10,185 bases of DNA from an uncultured Clostridia bacterium (GTDB taxonomy: Bacteria > Bacillota_A > Clostridia > Oscillospirales > Oscillospiraceae): assembly GCA_949289625.1 (NCBI GenBank), contig CASEPH010000133.1, positions 1 to 10,185 on the forward strand. The letters run 5' to 3'. Positions 1-5,859 of this stretch are shown piece by piece. Both the position numbers and the translations under genes were made by a program. The stretch's first letter is position 1. Each line of letters opens with the position of its first letter. The notes under the pieces are model-generated. The model had not been told where the DNA came from. It searched no databases and worked only from the letters and a program-made list of their open reading frames with translations.

Positions 1-45
1 GAACAGGATACGGAGTTGATTGAGTGGCTGTCCTCGCTTGGCTAA
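1..45 (+). CDS. 3' end of an upstream gene (partial)
   Basis: An open frame enters from the left edge and ends with TAA at 43-45; the visible tail reads EQDTELIEWLSSLG. Fourteen residues are too few to assign a family. In related elements the gene before the methyltransferase is often a VirB6/TrbL-like membrane protein, but nothing here proves that. The hairpin at 61-96 directly downstream fits the end of a transcription unit. Confidence 0.45.
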   Translation, partial: EQDTELIEWLSSLG

Positions 46-60
46 ATCCAAATATTATGT

Positions 61-100
61 GCAGTGAAACAGGGCTTTTTTGCTCTGTTTCACTGCTTTT
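61..100 (+). terminator. Strong hairpin, probable terminator
   Basis: GCAGTGAAACAGGGC (61-75) pairs with GCTCTGTTTCACTGC (82-96) over 15 bp with a single G-U pair and a six-T loop, followed by four Ts at 97-100. This resembles a factor-independent terminator, although the T tract is short and runs straight into the AGGAGG ribosome binding site at 101-106. The same hairpin is bracketed by a second inverted repeat (54-61 with 112-119), so a role in controlling the next ORF is equally possible. Confidence 0.55.
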
Positions 101-118
101 AGGAGGTACTACACATAA

Positions 119-484
119 TTGATTTCTGTTCATAACGTCCCCGGAGCATTCAGCAGCGGGGACCCAAAAGGCGAGGACTTTCGCATCGTGCTGGAGGAGA
201 TCCTGCGCATTCATCTGGGCGAAGCTGAAATGCCCGGTTACTTTCCTCATTCCTGGCTTGATGTAGGATCGTTGGGATTTGACTTTTCAATGGGATTAGG
301 CTACCCCATATCTTTTGCATGGCGCTGTCTGGATGCACAGTACTGGGGCGTTGCCCAGCGGAGAAAGCGCATTTTTCTGGCCGTTGACTTTGCGGGGTAC
401 ACCGCGCCGCTTCTCATGTTTGATATCCTTAATGAATTCCAAGCTCTGGAAAAAAGCAAAGTGGAGGAGGATGATTCAATATGA
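119..484 (+). pseudogene. C5-cytosine DNA methyltransferase, middle fragment
   Basis: This 121-residue ORF matches the middle of a C5-cytosine methyltransferase as found in phages and ICEs. Motif VI appears as HNVPGAFSS (residues 5-13) where active enzymes have ENV, so the catalytic glutamate is replaced. Motif VIII is visible as QRRKRIFLAVDF (80-91), preceded by the family's DAQYWGV stretch. The N-terminal third with motif I (SAM binding) and motif IV (catalytic PC) is absent. An in-frame TAA at 116-118 directly precedes the TTG start, and recognisable homology begins only at about base 134. AGGAGG at 101-106 could drive translation of the TTG, though the 12-nt spacing is long. The ORF overlaps the next one by ATGA (481-484). 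I read it as a remnant of a once longer gene; it cannot methylate DNA alone. Confidence 0.75.
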
Positions 485-1803
485 GAAATAACCGTGAGCT
501 GGATGGCCAGCTGACACTTTTGAAGCTGGATGGACCTGAAGACACGATTGTCCATCCGAGGAGGAACCCCAGACCCAAACCTGAGGCTGATCTGATTGCA
601 ATCCCATTTTTGTACTTGGACCTTTCGCCGGACCATGTCAATCTGTTCGGAAAGCACTATTGGGAGATCCTCATCCCCTATCGGGAGGGAAAGCCGCCCC
701 TCAACACCGGGCCTGCGCCCAGGAAGCCGATCCGGACGCTTCTCTCAGAAATACTGGAGGAAAATCCAGAGGAAAAATATTATCTGTCCAAAGCCGCCTG
801 CCTGGGAATCTTGCAGCGTGCGGAGGAACGAGGTAAGCCTCTGCCACCTCAGCTCCAGCAGGCATTGATGGCCCAGGCGGGATTGGCACCGCCTCCTCAA
901 GCATTCCGGGAGATGAGAGCCTATCATATCAACCAGAGGGATGAAGGAATTGACCTGGGCGGCGTATCCGGGGCGCTTATGGCCACCAGCAATATGCAGA
1001 TGCAGACATTCATCACAGAAAGATCTCCTGTCGCATTCGCCGCCAATCAGCGGGACGAAGTGCGCGATCTGCACGACATAGCCGGAGCTCTCAGCGCCCA
1101 GCCCGGTATGAAACAGCAAACCCTGGTGGCCGGATTCTCCGCCGGAGCCGGAGCCAGCGCCGGCAGCATCGGCTATTCTGAAATCGTGGCCCCGACCCTG
1201 AAGGGGTCGGCCAGCGGAAGCTGCATGCCGTCGGTTCTCTGCCTCAACGACCAGGGCGGCAATGTCATGGATTGTTCAGAGAATGTGATTGGTACTCTCC
1301 GTGCGCAGGAGCACGGGCATCAGCCCCTTGTCTATGAGAATCACGGTATCGATGCCAGATACACTGGGCCGCACATAGTCGCACCCACACTGTCCGCCCG
1401 CGCCGGAACAGGGGGCAATAATCTCCCGCTCGTCGGGCAGAAGATGCCGGGGGACCTCTTCCGTACTCCGACAGCAACCGCTCAACCCACGGTCTTCTCA
1501 CGGCAGAGGGTCGACAAATTTGCACTCAATGACGTGGCTTCCACCGAGAGCGCCCGACAGCATAAGGATGCCACCGATCTGGTACTCCAACCTGGAAAGG
1601 AGAACCGTCCGCTGTTGATCCGGCGGCTGACCCCTCTGGAGTGTGAGAGACTCCAAGGGTTTCTGGACAGCTGGACGAAACGGCCCGGCGCGTCTGACTC
1701 CGCCCGATATAAGGCTCTGGGCAACTCCGTTGCGATCCCCTGCGTGGAATTCATCATGCAGGGGATCAAGACGGTATTCGAGCTGGAGGATAGAGCCGGC
1801 TAA
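481..1803 (+). CDS. C5-cytosine DNA methyltransferase, C-terminal part (target recognition, motifs IX-X)
   Basis: 440 residues that continue the methyltransferase begun at 119. A helical linker of the type LSEILEENPEEKYYLSKAAC lies at about 88-107. The target-recognition region (about 150-320) contains degenerate repeats ending in PLV, including CLNDQGG and GTLRAQEHGHQPLV. Motif IX is RRLTPLECERLQGF (381-394), and motif X is GNSV (414-417). The family normally has LQGFP; here the proline is leucine. GGAGGAGG at 463-470 sits 10 nt before the ATG, so the ORF could be translated, and the ATGA overlap would couple it to the fragment upstream. It holds no SAM-binding or catalytic cysteine motif. 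Either both ORFs are decaying debris, or a binding-only fragment persists. The family is clear, the activity doubtful. Confidence 0.85.
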   Translation: MRNNRELDGQLTLLKLDGPEDTIVHPRRNPRPKPEADLIAIPFLYLDLSPDHVNLFGKHYWEILIPYREGKPPLNTGPAPRKPIRTLLSEILEENPEEKYYLSKAACLGILQRAEERGKPLPPQLQQALMAQAGLAPPPQAFREMRAYHINQRDEGIDLGGVSGALMATSNMQMQTFITERSPVAFAANQRDEVRDLHDIAGALSAQPGMKQQTLVAGFSAGAGASAGSIGYSEIVAPTLKGSASGSCMPSVLCLNDQGGNVMDCSENVIGTLRAQEHGHQPLVYENHGIDARYTGPHIVAPTLSARAGTGGNNLPLVGQKMPGDLFRTPTATAQPTVFSRQRVDKFALNDVASTESARQHKDATDLVLQPGKENRPLLIRRLTPLECERLQGFLDSWTKRPGASDSARYKALGNSVAIPCVEFIMQGIKTVFELEDRAG

Positions 1804-1901
1804 TTTGCTTCTAAATTAAAGAATTGTTGGTTGTTCTTGTCAATAGCTATTTTACCTTTATTCAGGTATTGTTTGCTTGCAATATGAGGAAAGGAGGTCG
1901 G
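1804..1901. promoter_or_regulatory. AT-rich regulatory gap with divergent promoter-like signals
   Basis: This 98-bp gap is much more AT-rich than its surroundings. On the minus strand TTGACA (1843-1838), 17 nt and TTTAAT (1820-1815) make a near-consensus sigma-70/A promoter reading leftward into the methyltransferase remnant. On the plus strand only a weak candidate is seen, TTGTTG (1824-1829), 18 nt, TATTTT (1848-1853), which would serve the RHH gene and the transfer operon. A dyad TACCT-N6-AGGTA (1853-1868) could be an operator. No experimental support; the minus-strand match is the stronger one. Confidence 0.4.
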
Positions 1902-2222
1902 ATGATGGCGGAAGAAATGAAAAACCTCTGTGCAATGATCCCCGTGGACCTCCACGCAAAGGTCCGTGCGCAGCAGGAGGCATCCGGCAAAAACCTCGGC
2001 CAGTACATGACCTGGCTGATCACACAATTCTATGAAAATGAACAAGGAGGAAAAAACATGATCGACGATAAGAAAACGGTGGCATTTCAGGTGCCCGCGG
2101 ACCTGTTTGAGCAGTTCAAAGCATACCTGAAAAAGCATAACATCAAACAAAATGCCTTCTTCCTGGACTGCATCCAGCGGGCTATCGCAGATGATGCGCA
2201 ACCCGAAACCGCCGAAGAATGA
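1902..2222 (+). CDS. Tandem ribbon-helix-helix-like small protein
   Basis: 106 residues with two similar halves, each looking like a ribbon-helix-helix fold: a short strand, then helix A, a turn and helix B. Half one is about residues 9-46 (LCAMIPVDLHAKVRAQQ onward, GKNLGQYMTWLITQFYE). Half two is about 59-96 (TVAFQVPADLFEQFKAYL, then QNAFFLDCIQRAIADD). The fold suggests DNA binding, perhaps as regulator of the transfer operon or as a relaxosome accessory. AAGGAGGT at 1891-1898 precedes two adjacent ATGs (1902 and 1905); spacing slightly favours 1905. A longer frame back to 1824 would run through the promoter-like gap and lacks a binding site. Inside the gene, AAGGAGG (2044-2050) lies 7 nt before an in-frame ATG at 2058, which could give the second half as a separate 54-residue protein. 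Function is inferred from fold and position. Confidence 0.75.
   Translation: MMAEEMKNLCAMIPVDLHAKVRAQQEASGKNLGQYMTWLITQFYENEQGGKNMIDDKKTVAFQVPADLFEQFKAYLKKHNIKQNAFFLDCIQRAIADDAQPETAEE
2044..2222 (+). other. Internal ribosome binding site and in-frame start for the second RHH half
   Basis: AAGGAGG at 2044-2050, seven nucleotides and ATG at 2058-2060 form a textbook start inside the tandem RHH gene and in the same frame. Translation from here would give 54 residues (2058-2222) holding exactly the second RHH half. The start falls at the boundary between the two halves, as expected if two neighbouring genes had fused in frame or if both forms are made. Confidence 0.5.
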
Positions 2223-2233
2223 GCAGAAACAGG

Positions 2234-2268
2234 AATCAGCGCCGCCGGGGAGATCGGCGGCGCTGATT
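2234..2268 (+). other. Perfect 13-bp hairpin between RHH gene and transfer genes
   Basis: AATCAGCGCCGCC (2234-2246) pairs without mismatch with GGCGGCGCTGATT (2256-2268) around a 9-nt loop. It begins 12 bp after the RHH stop codon. No run of Ts follows, so it is not a typical factor-independent terminator. It may be a partial attenuator or an RNA stability or processing element that sets the ratio of RHH protein to the transfer proteins downstream. Confidence 0.55.
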
Positions 2269-2287
2269 GCTTGAAGGGAGCGATTTC

Positions 2288-2551
2288 ATGTTCATTTACC
2301 CTGAAAATCTAAAGGCAAAGCCCAAGTTGTGGCTCTGGCAGCTGAGGGACATCTCCATCATCGGCATCTGCATGATCCTCTCCGCCCTGGCACTGGCCCA
2401 GGGGGTTGGGATGGCGCCGCTGGTGCTGACGTTTCTCTATGCCTTTCTGGCCATTCAGGTGGAAGACGCCAGTATTCTGGATTTCCTGCGGAAGGCAGCG
2501 TGCTTTCTGTTTTTACAGCAACAATTTTATGAATGGAGGCTGGATCGATGA
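2288..2551 (+). CDS. PrgI/VirB3-like small membrane protein of the conjugation machine
   Basis: 87 residues. It starts with the YPENLKAKPKLWLWQLRD type of N-terminus recalled from conjugative elements of Clostridia, followed by two hydrophobic segments (about 22-38 and 42-58). The C-terminus, LDFLRKAACFLFLQQQFYEW, is amphipathic. Size, two membrane helices and position just before the VirB4 genes match VirB3/PrgI proteins, which anchor or partner the VirB4 ATPase at the inner face of the membrane. The start at 2288 is supported by GGGAG at 2276-2280 with 7-nt spacing; an earlier in-frame TTG at 2267 would lie inside the hairpin. The stop overlaps the next start by ATGA (2548-2551), so the two proteins are probably made in a coupled way. 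Assignment rests on topology and context. Confidence 0.75.
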   Translation: MFIYPENLKAKPKLWLWQLRDISIIGICMILSALALAQGVGMAPLVLTFLYAFLAIQVEDASILDFLRKAACFLFLQQQFYEWRLDR

Positions 2552-3147
2552 AAGGGATTCTCGCGCGGCTGGACAAAAGGAAAGAGGTCCAGCGGCATCA
2601 ATCCACCCGGCAGCTCATGGGGATTTCCAGCATCACCGATCATGGGGTATCCACCCCATACGGCGATTATACGTTTTTCTTGATTCGCCCAGATAACCTC
2701 TCCGTCCTCTCAGAAGACGCCATCCGGCAGCGGGTCGGCAATCTGGCAAACCTGATCAGCAATCGAGACGAGGTGACGCTTCTGGCACTGGACTCCCGTG
2801 CATCCTTCCTGCGCAACAAGCTGTTCTATCAGGCCCGGCTGGAGGAGGAAACGGAACCGGCGATCCGTCGGCTGCTGCAGTTGGATCTGGAGTATCTGGA
2901 TGAGATCCAGGCATCTTCCGCATCCAAGCGGGAATTTGTGATCGGCCTGCGTGTGACGGAGAAAGAGGGCCATGATGCGGTGGTCCTGCATCAGATGGAA
3001 AAGAGCATTTCCAATGAAAATATTCCGGTCCGATTGGCGGAGCGGGAGGATATCAAGCGGCTGTTGTCGGTGTATTACCTGAATGATGCGGCGGTGACTG
3101 CTGTGGAGGATGTGGATGGTGAACAGGCGGTGATCATGCGTGGCTAA
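2548..3147 (+). CDS. VirB4-associated conjugation protein (199 aa)
   Basis: A soluble 199-residue protein with a basic N-terminus (MKGILARLDKRKEVQRHQ). Its core TPYGDYTFFLIRPDNLSVLS is followed by long charged helices (about 85-130, LARDS-type and EEETEPAIRRLLQLDLEYLDEI regions) and ends in DIKRLLSVYY. Proteins of this kind stand directly before VirB4 in related ICEs as I recall them; no catalytic motif is visible. It may supply a part that in other systems belongs to the VirB4 N-terminal domain, but this is inference. GGAGG at 2535-2539 gives 8-nt spacing to the ATG at 2548, which overlaps the preceding stop. The 3' end overlaps the VirB4 start by 8 bp. Role in the type IV secretion complex is likely from context; the exact function is unknown. 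Confidence 0.75.
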   Translation: MKGILARLDKRKEVQRHQSTRQLMGISSITDHGVSTPYGDYTFFLIRPDNLSVLSEDAIRQRVGNLANLISNRDEVTLLALDSRASFLRNKLFYQARLEEETEPAIRRLLQLDLEYLDEIQASSASKREFVIGLRVTEKEGHDAVVLHQMEKSISNENIPVRLAEREDIKRLLSVYYLNDAAVTAVEDVDGEQAVIMRG

Positions 3148-5020
3148 GAAAATACAGAAGAAAAAAAGAAAGGCCGCTGCGAAAAGCCCGGCGCCCCGGC
3201 CGAAGGAGTTCCTGGATATGATCGCCCCCGCAGCGGTCAAATTCAATACCGAGAACTATGTTTTCGGGACTACCTATCGCAGTACCATGGCCCTGAAAGG
3301 ATACCCGCCCACCACGGAGGACCTGGCTCTCCTGTATCGCCTCAGTGAGATGAGCGGTGTCAATATCCGACTGACAGCCCGAAAGCTGGCGGACGGTGAG
3401 GAGGATGCCATCATCCAGGCCAGCAGCAACAAGAATCGAATGGAACTGGGGGCCACCAAGATGAAGCAGAGTGTGGTGGCAGAGGCCACACTGGAAGATG
3501 TGCGAGGGATGCTGCTCAAGCAGCGCAATGAGCGGGAAGCACTCTTATATTGTACCGTATTCGTGGAATTGGTCGCAAAGAGCATGGATGAGCTGCAATC
3601 CCTGAAAGGGACGGTCTCCTCTATGCTCAGCCGGAGCAGGCTGCAGGCAGATCCCTTGTTTCTCTGCCAGCTCAAGGGATTTCAGTCTGTCAATCCCGCC
3701 GGCAGGAATATGCTGGGGGCGTATGTGGAGCGGGTCCTCCCCGCAACCAGCATAGCCAATCTCTATCCCATCAGCTATTCCGGCAAAGCGGACCCGCACG
3801 GATTCTACATTGGCCATGAGAAATATGGTTCCAATGTGTTTGTGGACCTGGATCAAAAGGAGGGCGACAAGACCAGCGGCAGCGCCACGATCCTGGGTAA
3901 CTCCGGCCAGGGCAAGACTTACCTGCTCCAGCTCCTGCTTTGCAACGTGCTGGAGGCGGGGAAGAGAGTGATCTGCCTGGACTCTGAACATGAGCTGGAA
4001 GATTTCTGTATGAATCTGGGGGGAAGCTATCTGGACCTTCTGAGCGGTCAGTACCGGATCAATCTGCTGGAACCCCGCCGCTGGGACGACGGGACGGGAG
4101 AGGATGACCCGGAGGCTCCGCCGGCATTCCGTGGAACGCTTCTGTCCCAGCATACCTCGTTCCTCCGTGACATTTTCCGGGTCTACAAGGACTTCGACAC
4201 ACCTCACATTGATACATTGGAGATCATGGTGGAGCGGCTCTATCAGAAGTGGGGGATCTCAGATGACACGGACTTCTCCCGACTGCGGCCCACGGACTAC
4301 CCGATCCTTTCCGATTTGTATCAGCTTCTGGAGGATGCCTATAACCACTACGATGACAACGGTCCCCATCAGCTCTATACGGCGGAGATCCTCCGGGACC
4401 TGCTGCTGGGATTGCACTCCATGTGCAAGGGGGCGGACTCCCGGTTTTTTAACGGCCATACCAATATCCAGTCTGCCCGCTTTCTGGTGTTCGGCGTGAA
4501 GGCACTGGATGATGTAGCCCAGAATCTGCGGGACACCATGCTGTTCAGCATCCTCTCCTACATGTCCGGCCAGCTCCTGACTGCGGGCAATTCCGTGGCC
4601 ACCATCGACGAGCTGTACCTGTGGCTCAACAATCCCACCGCCATCACGTATATTCGCAATGCGCTGAAACGGGTGAGAAAGCGGGAGTCCGCCCTGATCC
4701 TCGCCACGCAAAATCTGGAGGACTTCGATCAGCCTGGGATTCGGGAGATGACCCGACCGCTGTTTGCCATCCCCACGCACCAGTTTTATTTCAATGCAGG
4801 CGTTGTGGATCAGCAATTCTATATGCGGAATCTCCAGCTGCAGTCCTTCGAATATGAGATCATCAAAAATGCCAAGAGGGGAGAGTGTCTGTACCGCTGC
4901 GGAACGGACCGCCACATTCTGAAAGTGGTAGCGCCGGAGTACAAGGCAAAACTGTTCAAGAGGCAGGAGACAGGACAAAACACGTCTCAAAATCCGCAGG
5001 AAGAGGCGGTGCCAAAATGA
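3140..5020 (+). CDS. VirB4-like conjugal transfer ATPase
   Basis: 626 residues: the motor ATPase of the conjugative type IV secretion machine, acting at the inner membrane face to power pilus or channel assembly and DNA transfer. A lysine-rich start (KKIQKKKRKAAAK) is followed by a VirB4/TraC-like N-terminal domain up to about 240. Walker A is GNSGQGKT at 253-260. Walker B with the catalytic acid pair is VATIDE, ending at about 491. The sensor-like ALILATQNLEDF follows at about 518-530. All ATPase motifs look intact. The GTG start at 3140 lacks a clear ribosome binding site and overlaps the upstream gene by 8 bp, suggesting coupled translation. The stop overlaps the next start by ATGA (5017-5020). 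It resembles the clostridial CD1110-type VirB4 group; family is certain, subgroup from recall. Confidence 0.93.
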   Translation: MAKKIQKKKRKAAAKSPAPRPKEFLDMIAPAAVKFNTENYVFGTTYRSTMALKGYPPTTEDLALLYRLSEMSGVNIRLTARKLADGEEDAIIQASSNKNRMELGATKMKQSVVAEATLEDVRGMLLKQRNEREALLYCTVFVELVAKSMDELQSLKGTVSSMLSRSRLQADPLFLCQLKGFQSVNPAGRNMLGAYVERVLPATSIANLYPISYSGKADPHGFYIGHEKYGSNVFVDLDQKEGDKTSGSATILGNSGQGKTYLLQLLLCNVLEAGKRVICLDSEHELEDFCMNLGGSYLDLLSGQYRINLLEPRRWDDGTGEDDPEAPPAFRGTLLSQHTSFLRDIFRVYKDFDTPHIDTLEIMVERLYQKWGISDDTDFSRLRPTDYPILSDLYQLLEDAYNHYDDNGPHQLYTAEILRDLLLGLHSMCKGADSRFFNGHTNIQSARFLVFGVKALDDVAQNLRDTMLFSILSYMSGQLLTAGNSVATIDELYLWLNNPTAITYIRNALKRVRKRESALILATQNLEDFDQPGIREMTRPLFAIPTHQFYFNAGVVDQQFYMRNLQLQSFEYEIIKNAKRGECLYRCGTDRHILKVVAPEYKAKLFKRQETGQNTSQNPQEEAVPK

Positions 5021-5859
5021 TCATCGTAGGCTATGGCGGGGGGACGGACAGCACGGCGATGCTGGTTGGCCTGTGGCAGCGACGCATTCCTGTGGATCTG
5101 ATCCTTTTTTCGGACCCCGGTGGGGAGCAGCCCCATACCTATTGGTATCTCCGGGTCATGGATCATTGGCTCCGTGCCCACGGGATGCCGCCCATCACCC
5201 GAGTATGGTATCGGGACTGTCTTGGCCGGCGGCAGACGCTGGAGCAGGAGTGCCTGCGGTCAAGATCGCTGCCGTCCATCGCGTATGGACACAAGAAGTG
5301 CTCACAAAAGTACAAAATCGCGCCTCAGGACAGGTTCTGCAATCACTACCCTCCTTGCCTGGAAACATGGAGCCGCGGTGAGCGTGTGGTTAAGATGATC
5401 GGGTATGACGCTGGGGAAGCCCGACGGAGGGAGGGGGCCAGAGAGCATGACCTGGCTGATAAAAAGTATCAAAAGGAATATCCTTTGATGGAGTGGGGCT
5501 GGCACAGGGATGATTGTGTACAGGCCATCCAGGACGCGGGGCTTCCCTTACCGGGGAAGTCCTCTTGCTTTTTCTGCCCCTCCATGAAGAAGCGGGAGAT
5601 CCGGGCGCTCTACCATCAGTACCCGGACCTGCTGGAACGAGCCTTGGCAATGGAGGACAATGCCAGGCCAAGTCTCATCACAGTAAAAGGACTGGGCCGG
5701 GATTTCGCATGGCGGGACTTTATCGCATCCGATCAGGCGCAGCTGGCGCTGCCGGATGCCTTTGTCCCGGAGGAACGGCCCTGCTCCTGTGAAATGGAAG
5801 GAGGTGACCTTCAATGGCAGGACCCGCGATCCTTGCCGCAAAAGCAGCGCTGCTCCTGA
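5017..5859 (+). CDS. PAPS-reductase-like PP-loop protein with clustered cysteines
   Basis: 280 residues. The N-terminus IIVGYGGGTDSTAMLVGL carries a PP-loop of the SGGxDS type (residues 7-12, first Ser replaced by Gly), which binds ATP in adenylating enzymes of the PAPS-reductase/ATP sulfurylase-like superfamily. FSDPGGEQPHTY (31-42) fits the next substrate segment. Cysteines stand at 95 (GHKKCSQKYK), 184 and 187 (SSCFFCPSM) and 256/258, possibly a metal or iron-sulfur site as in DndC-like relatives. True sulfate assimilation is unlikely, since no other pathway gene is near. Modification of DNA, RNA or a small molecule is possible. The start at 5017 overlaps the VirB4 stop; the frame is open back to 4885, but that part lies inside VirB4. 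The end overlaps the hydrolase gene by 46 bp. Superfamily fairly sure, substrate unknown. Confidence 0.8.
   Translation: MIIVGYGGGTDSTAMLVGLWQRRIPVDLILFSDPGGEQPHTYWYLRVMDHWLRAHGMPPITRVWYRDCLGRRQTLEQECLRSRSLPSIAYGHKKCSQKYKIAPQDRFCNHYPPCLETWSRGERVVKMIGYDAGEARRREGAREHDLADKKYQKEYPLMEWGWHRDDCVQAIQDAGLPLPGKSSCFFCPSMKKREIRALYHQYPDLLERALAMEDNARPSLITVKGLGRDFAWRDFIASDQAQLALPDAFVPEERPCSCEMEGGDLQWQDPRSLPQKQRCS

Noticed and set aside
46..118. End of a group II intron or an IS terminus that truncated the methyltransferase
   Set aside because: No domain V-like hairpin, no intron boundary consensus and no transposase or typical IS ends are visible; only a hairpin and short outer repeats are seen.
1824..1901. 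Longer N-terminus for the tandem RHH protein (26 extra residues)
   Set aside because: The extra part lies in the AT-rich promoter-like gap, encodes an unrelated hydrophobic stretch, and the perfect AAGGAGGT sits just before 1902/1905.
2642..2659. ATGGGGT/ACCCCAT 7-bp hairpin early in the 199-residue gene
   Set aside because: Short stem inside coding sequence, of a size expected by chance in 10 kb; no regulatory context.
3150..3172. A-rich run at the VirB4 start as a programmed frameshift site
   Set aside because: The upstream gene already stops at 3145-3147, and VirB4 has its own GTG start with a normal lysine-rich N-terminus, so frameshifting is not needed.
4259..4990. Long minus-strand frame (243 codons) opposite the VirB4 gene
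   Set aside because: It is the mirror of a GC-rich coding strand; the + strand protein has intact Walker motifs, and the minus frame has no recognisable domain.
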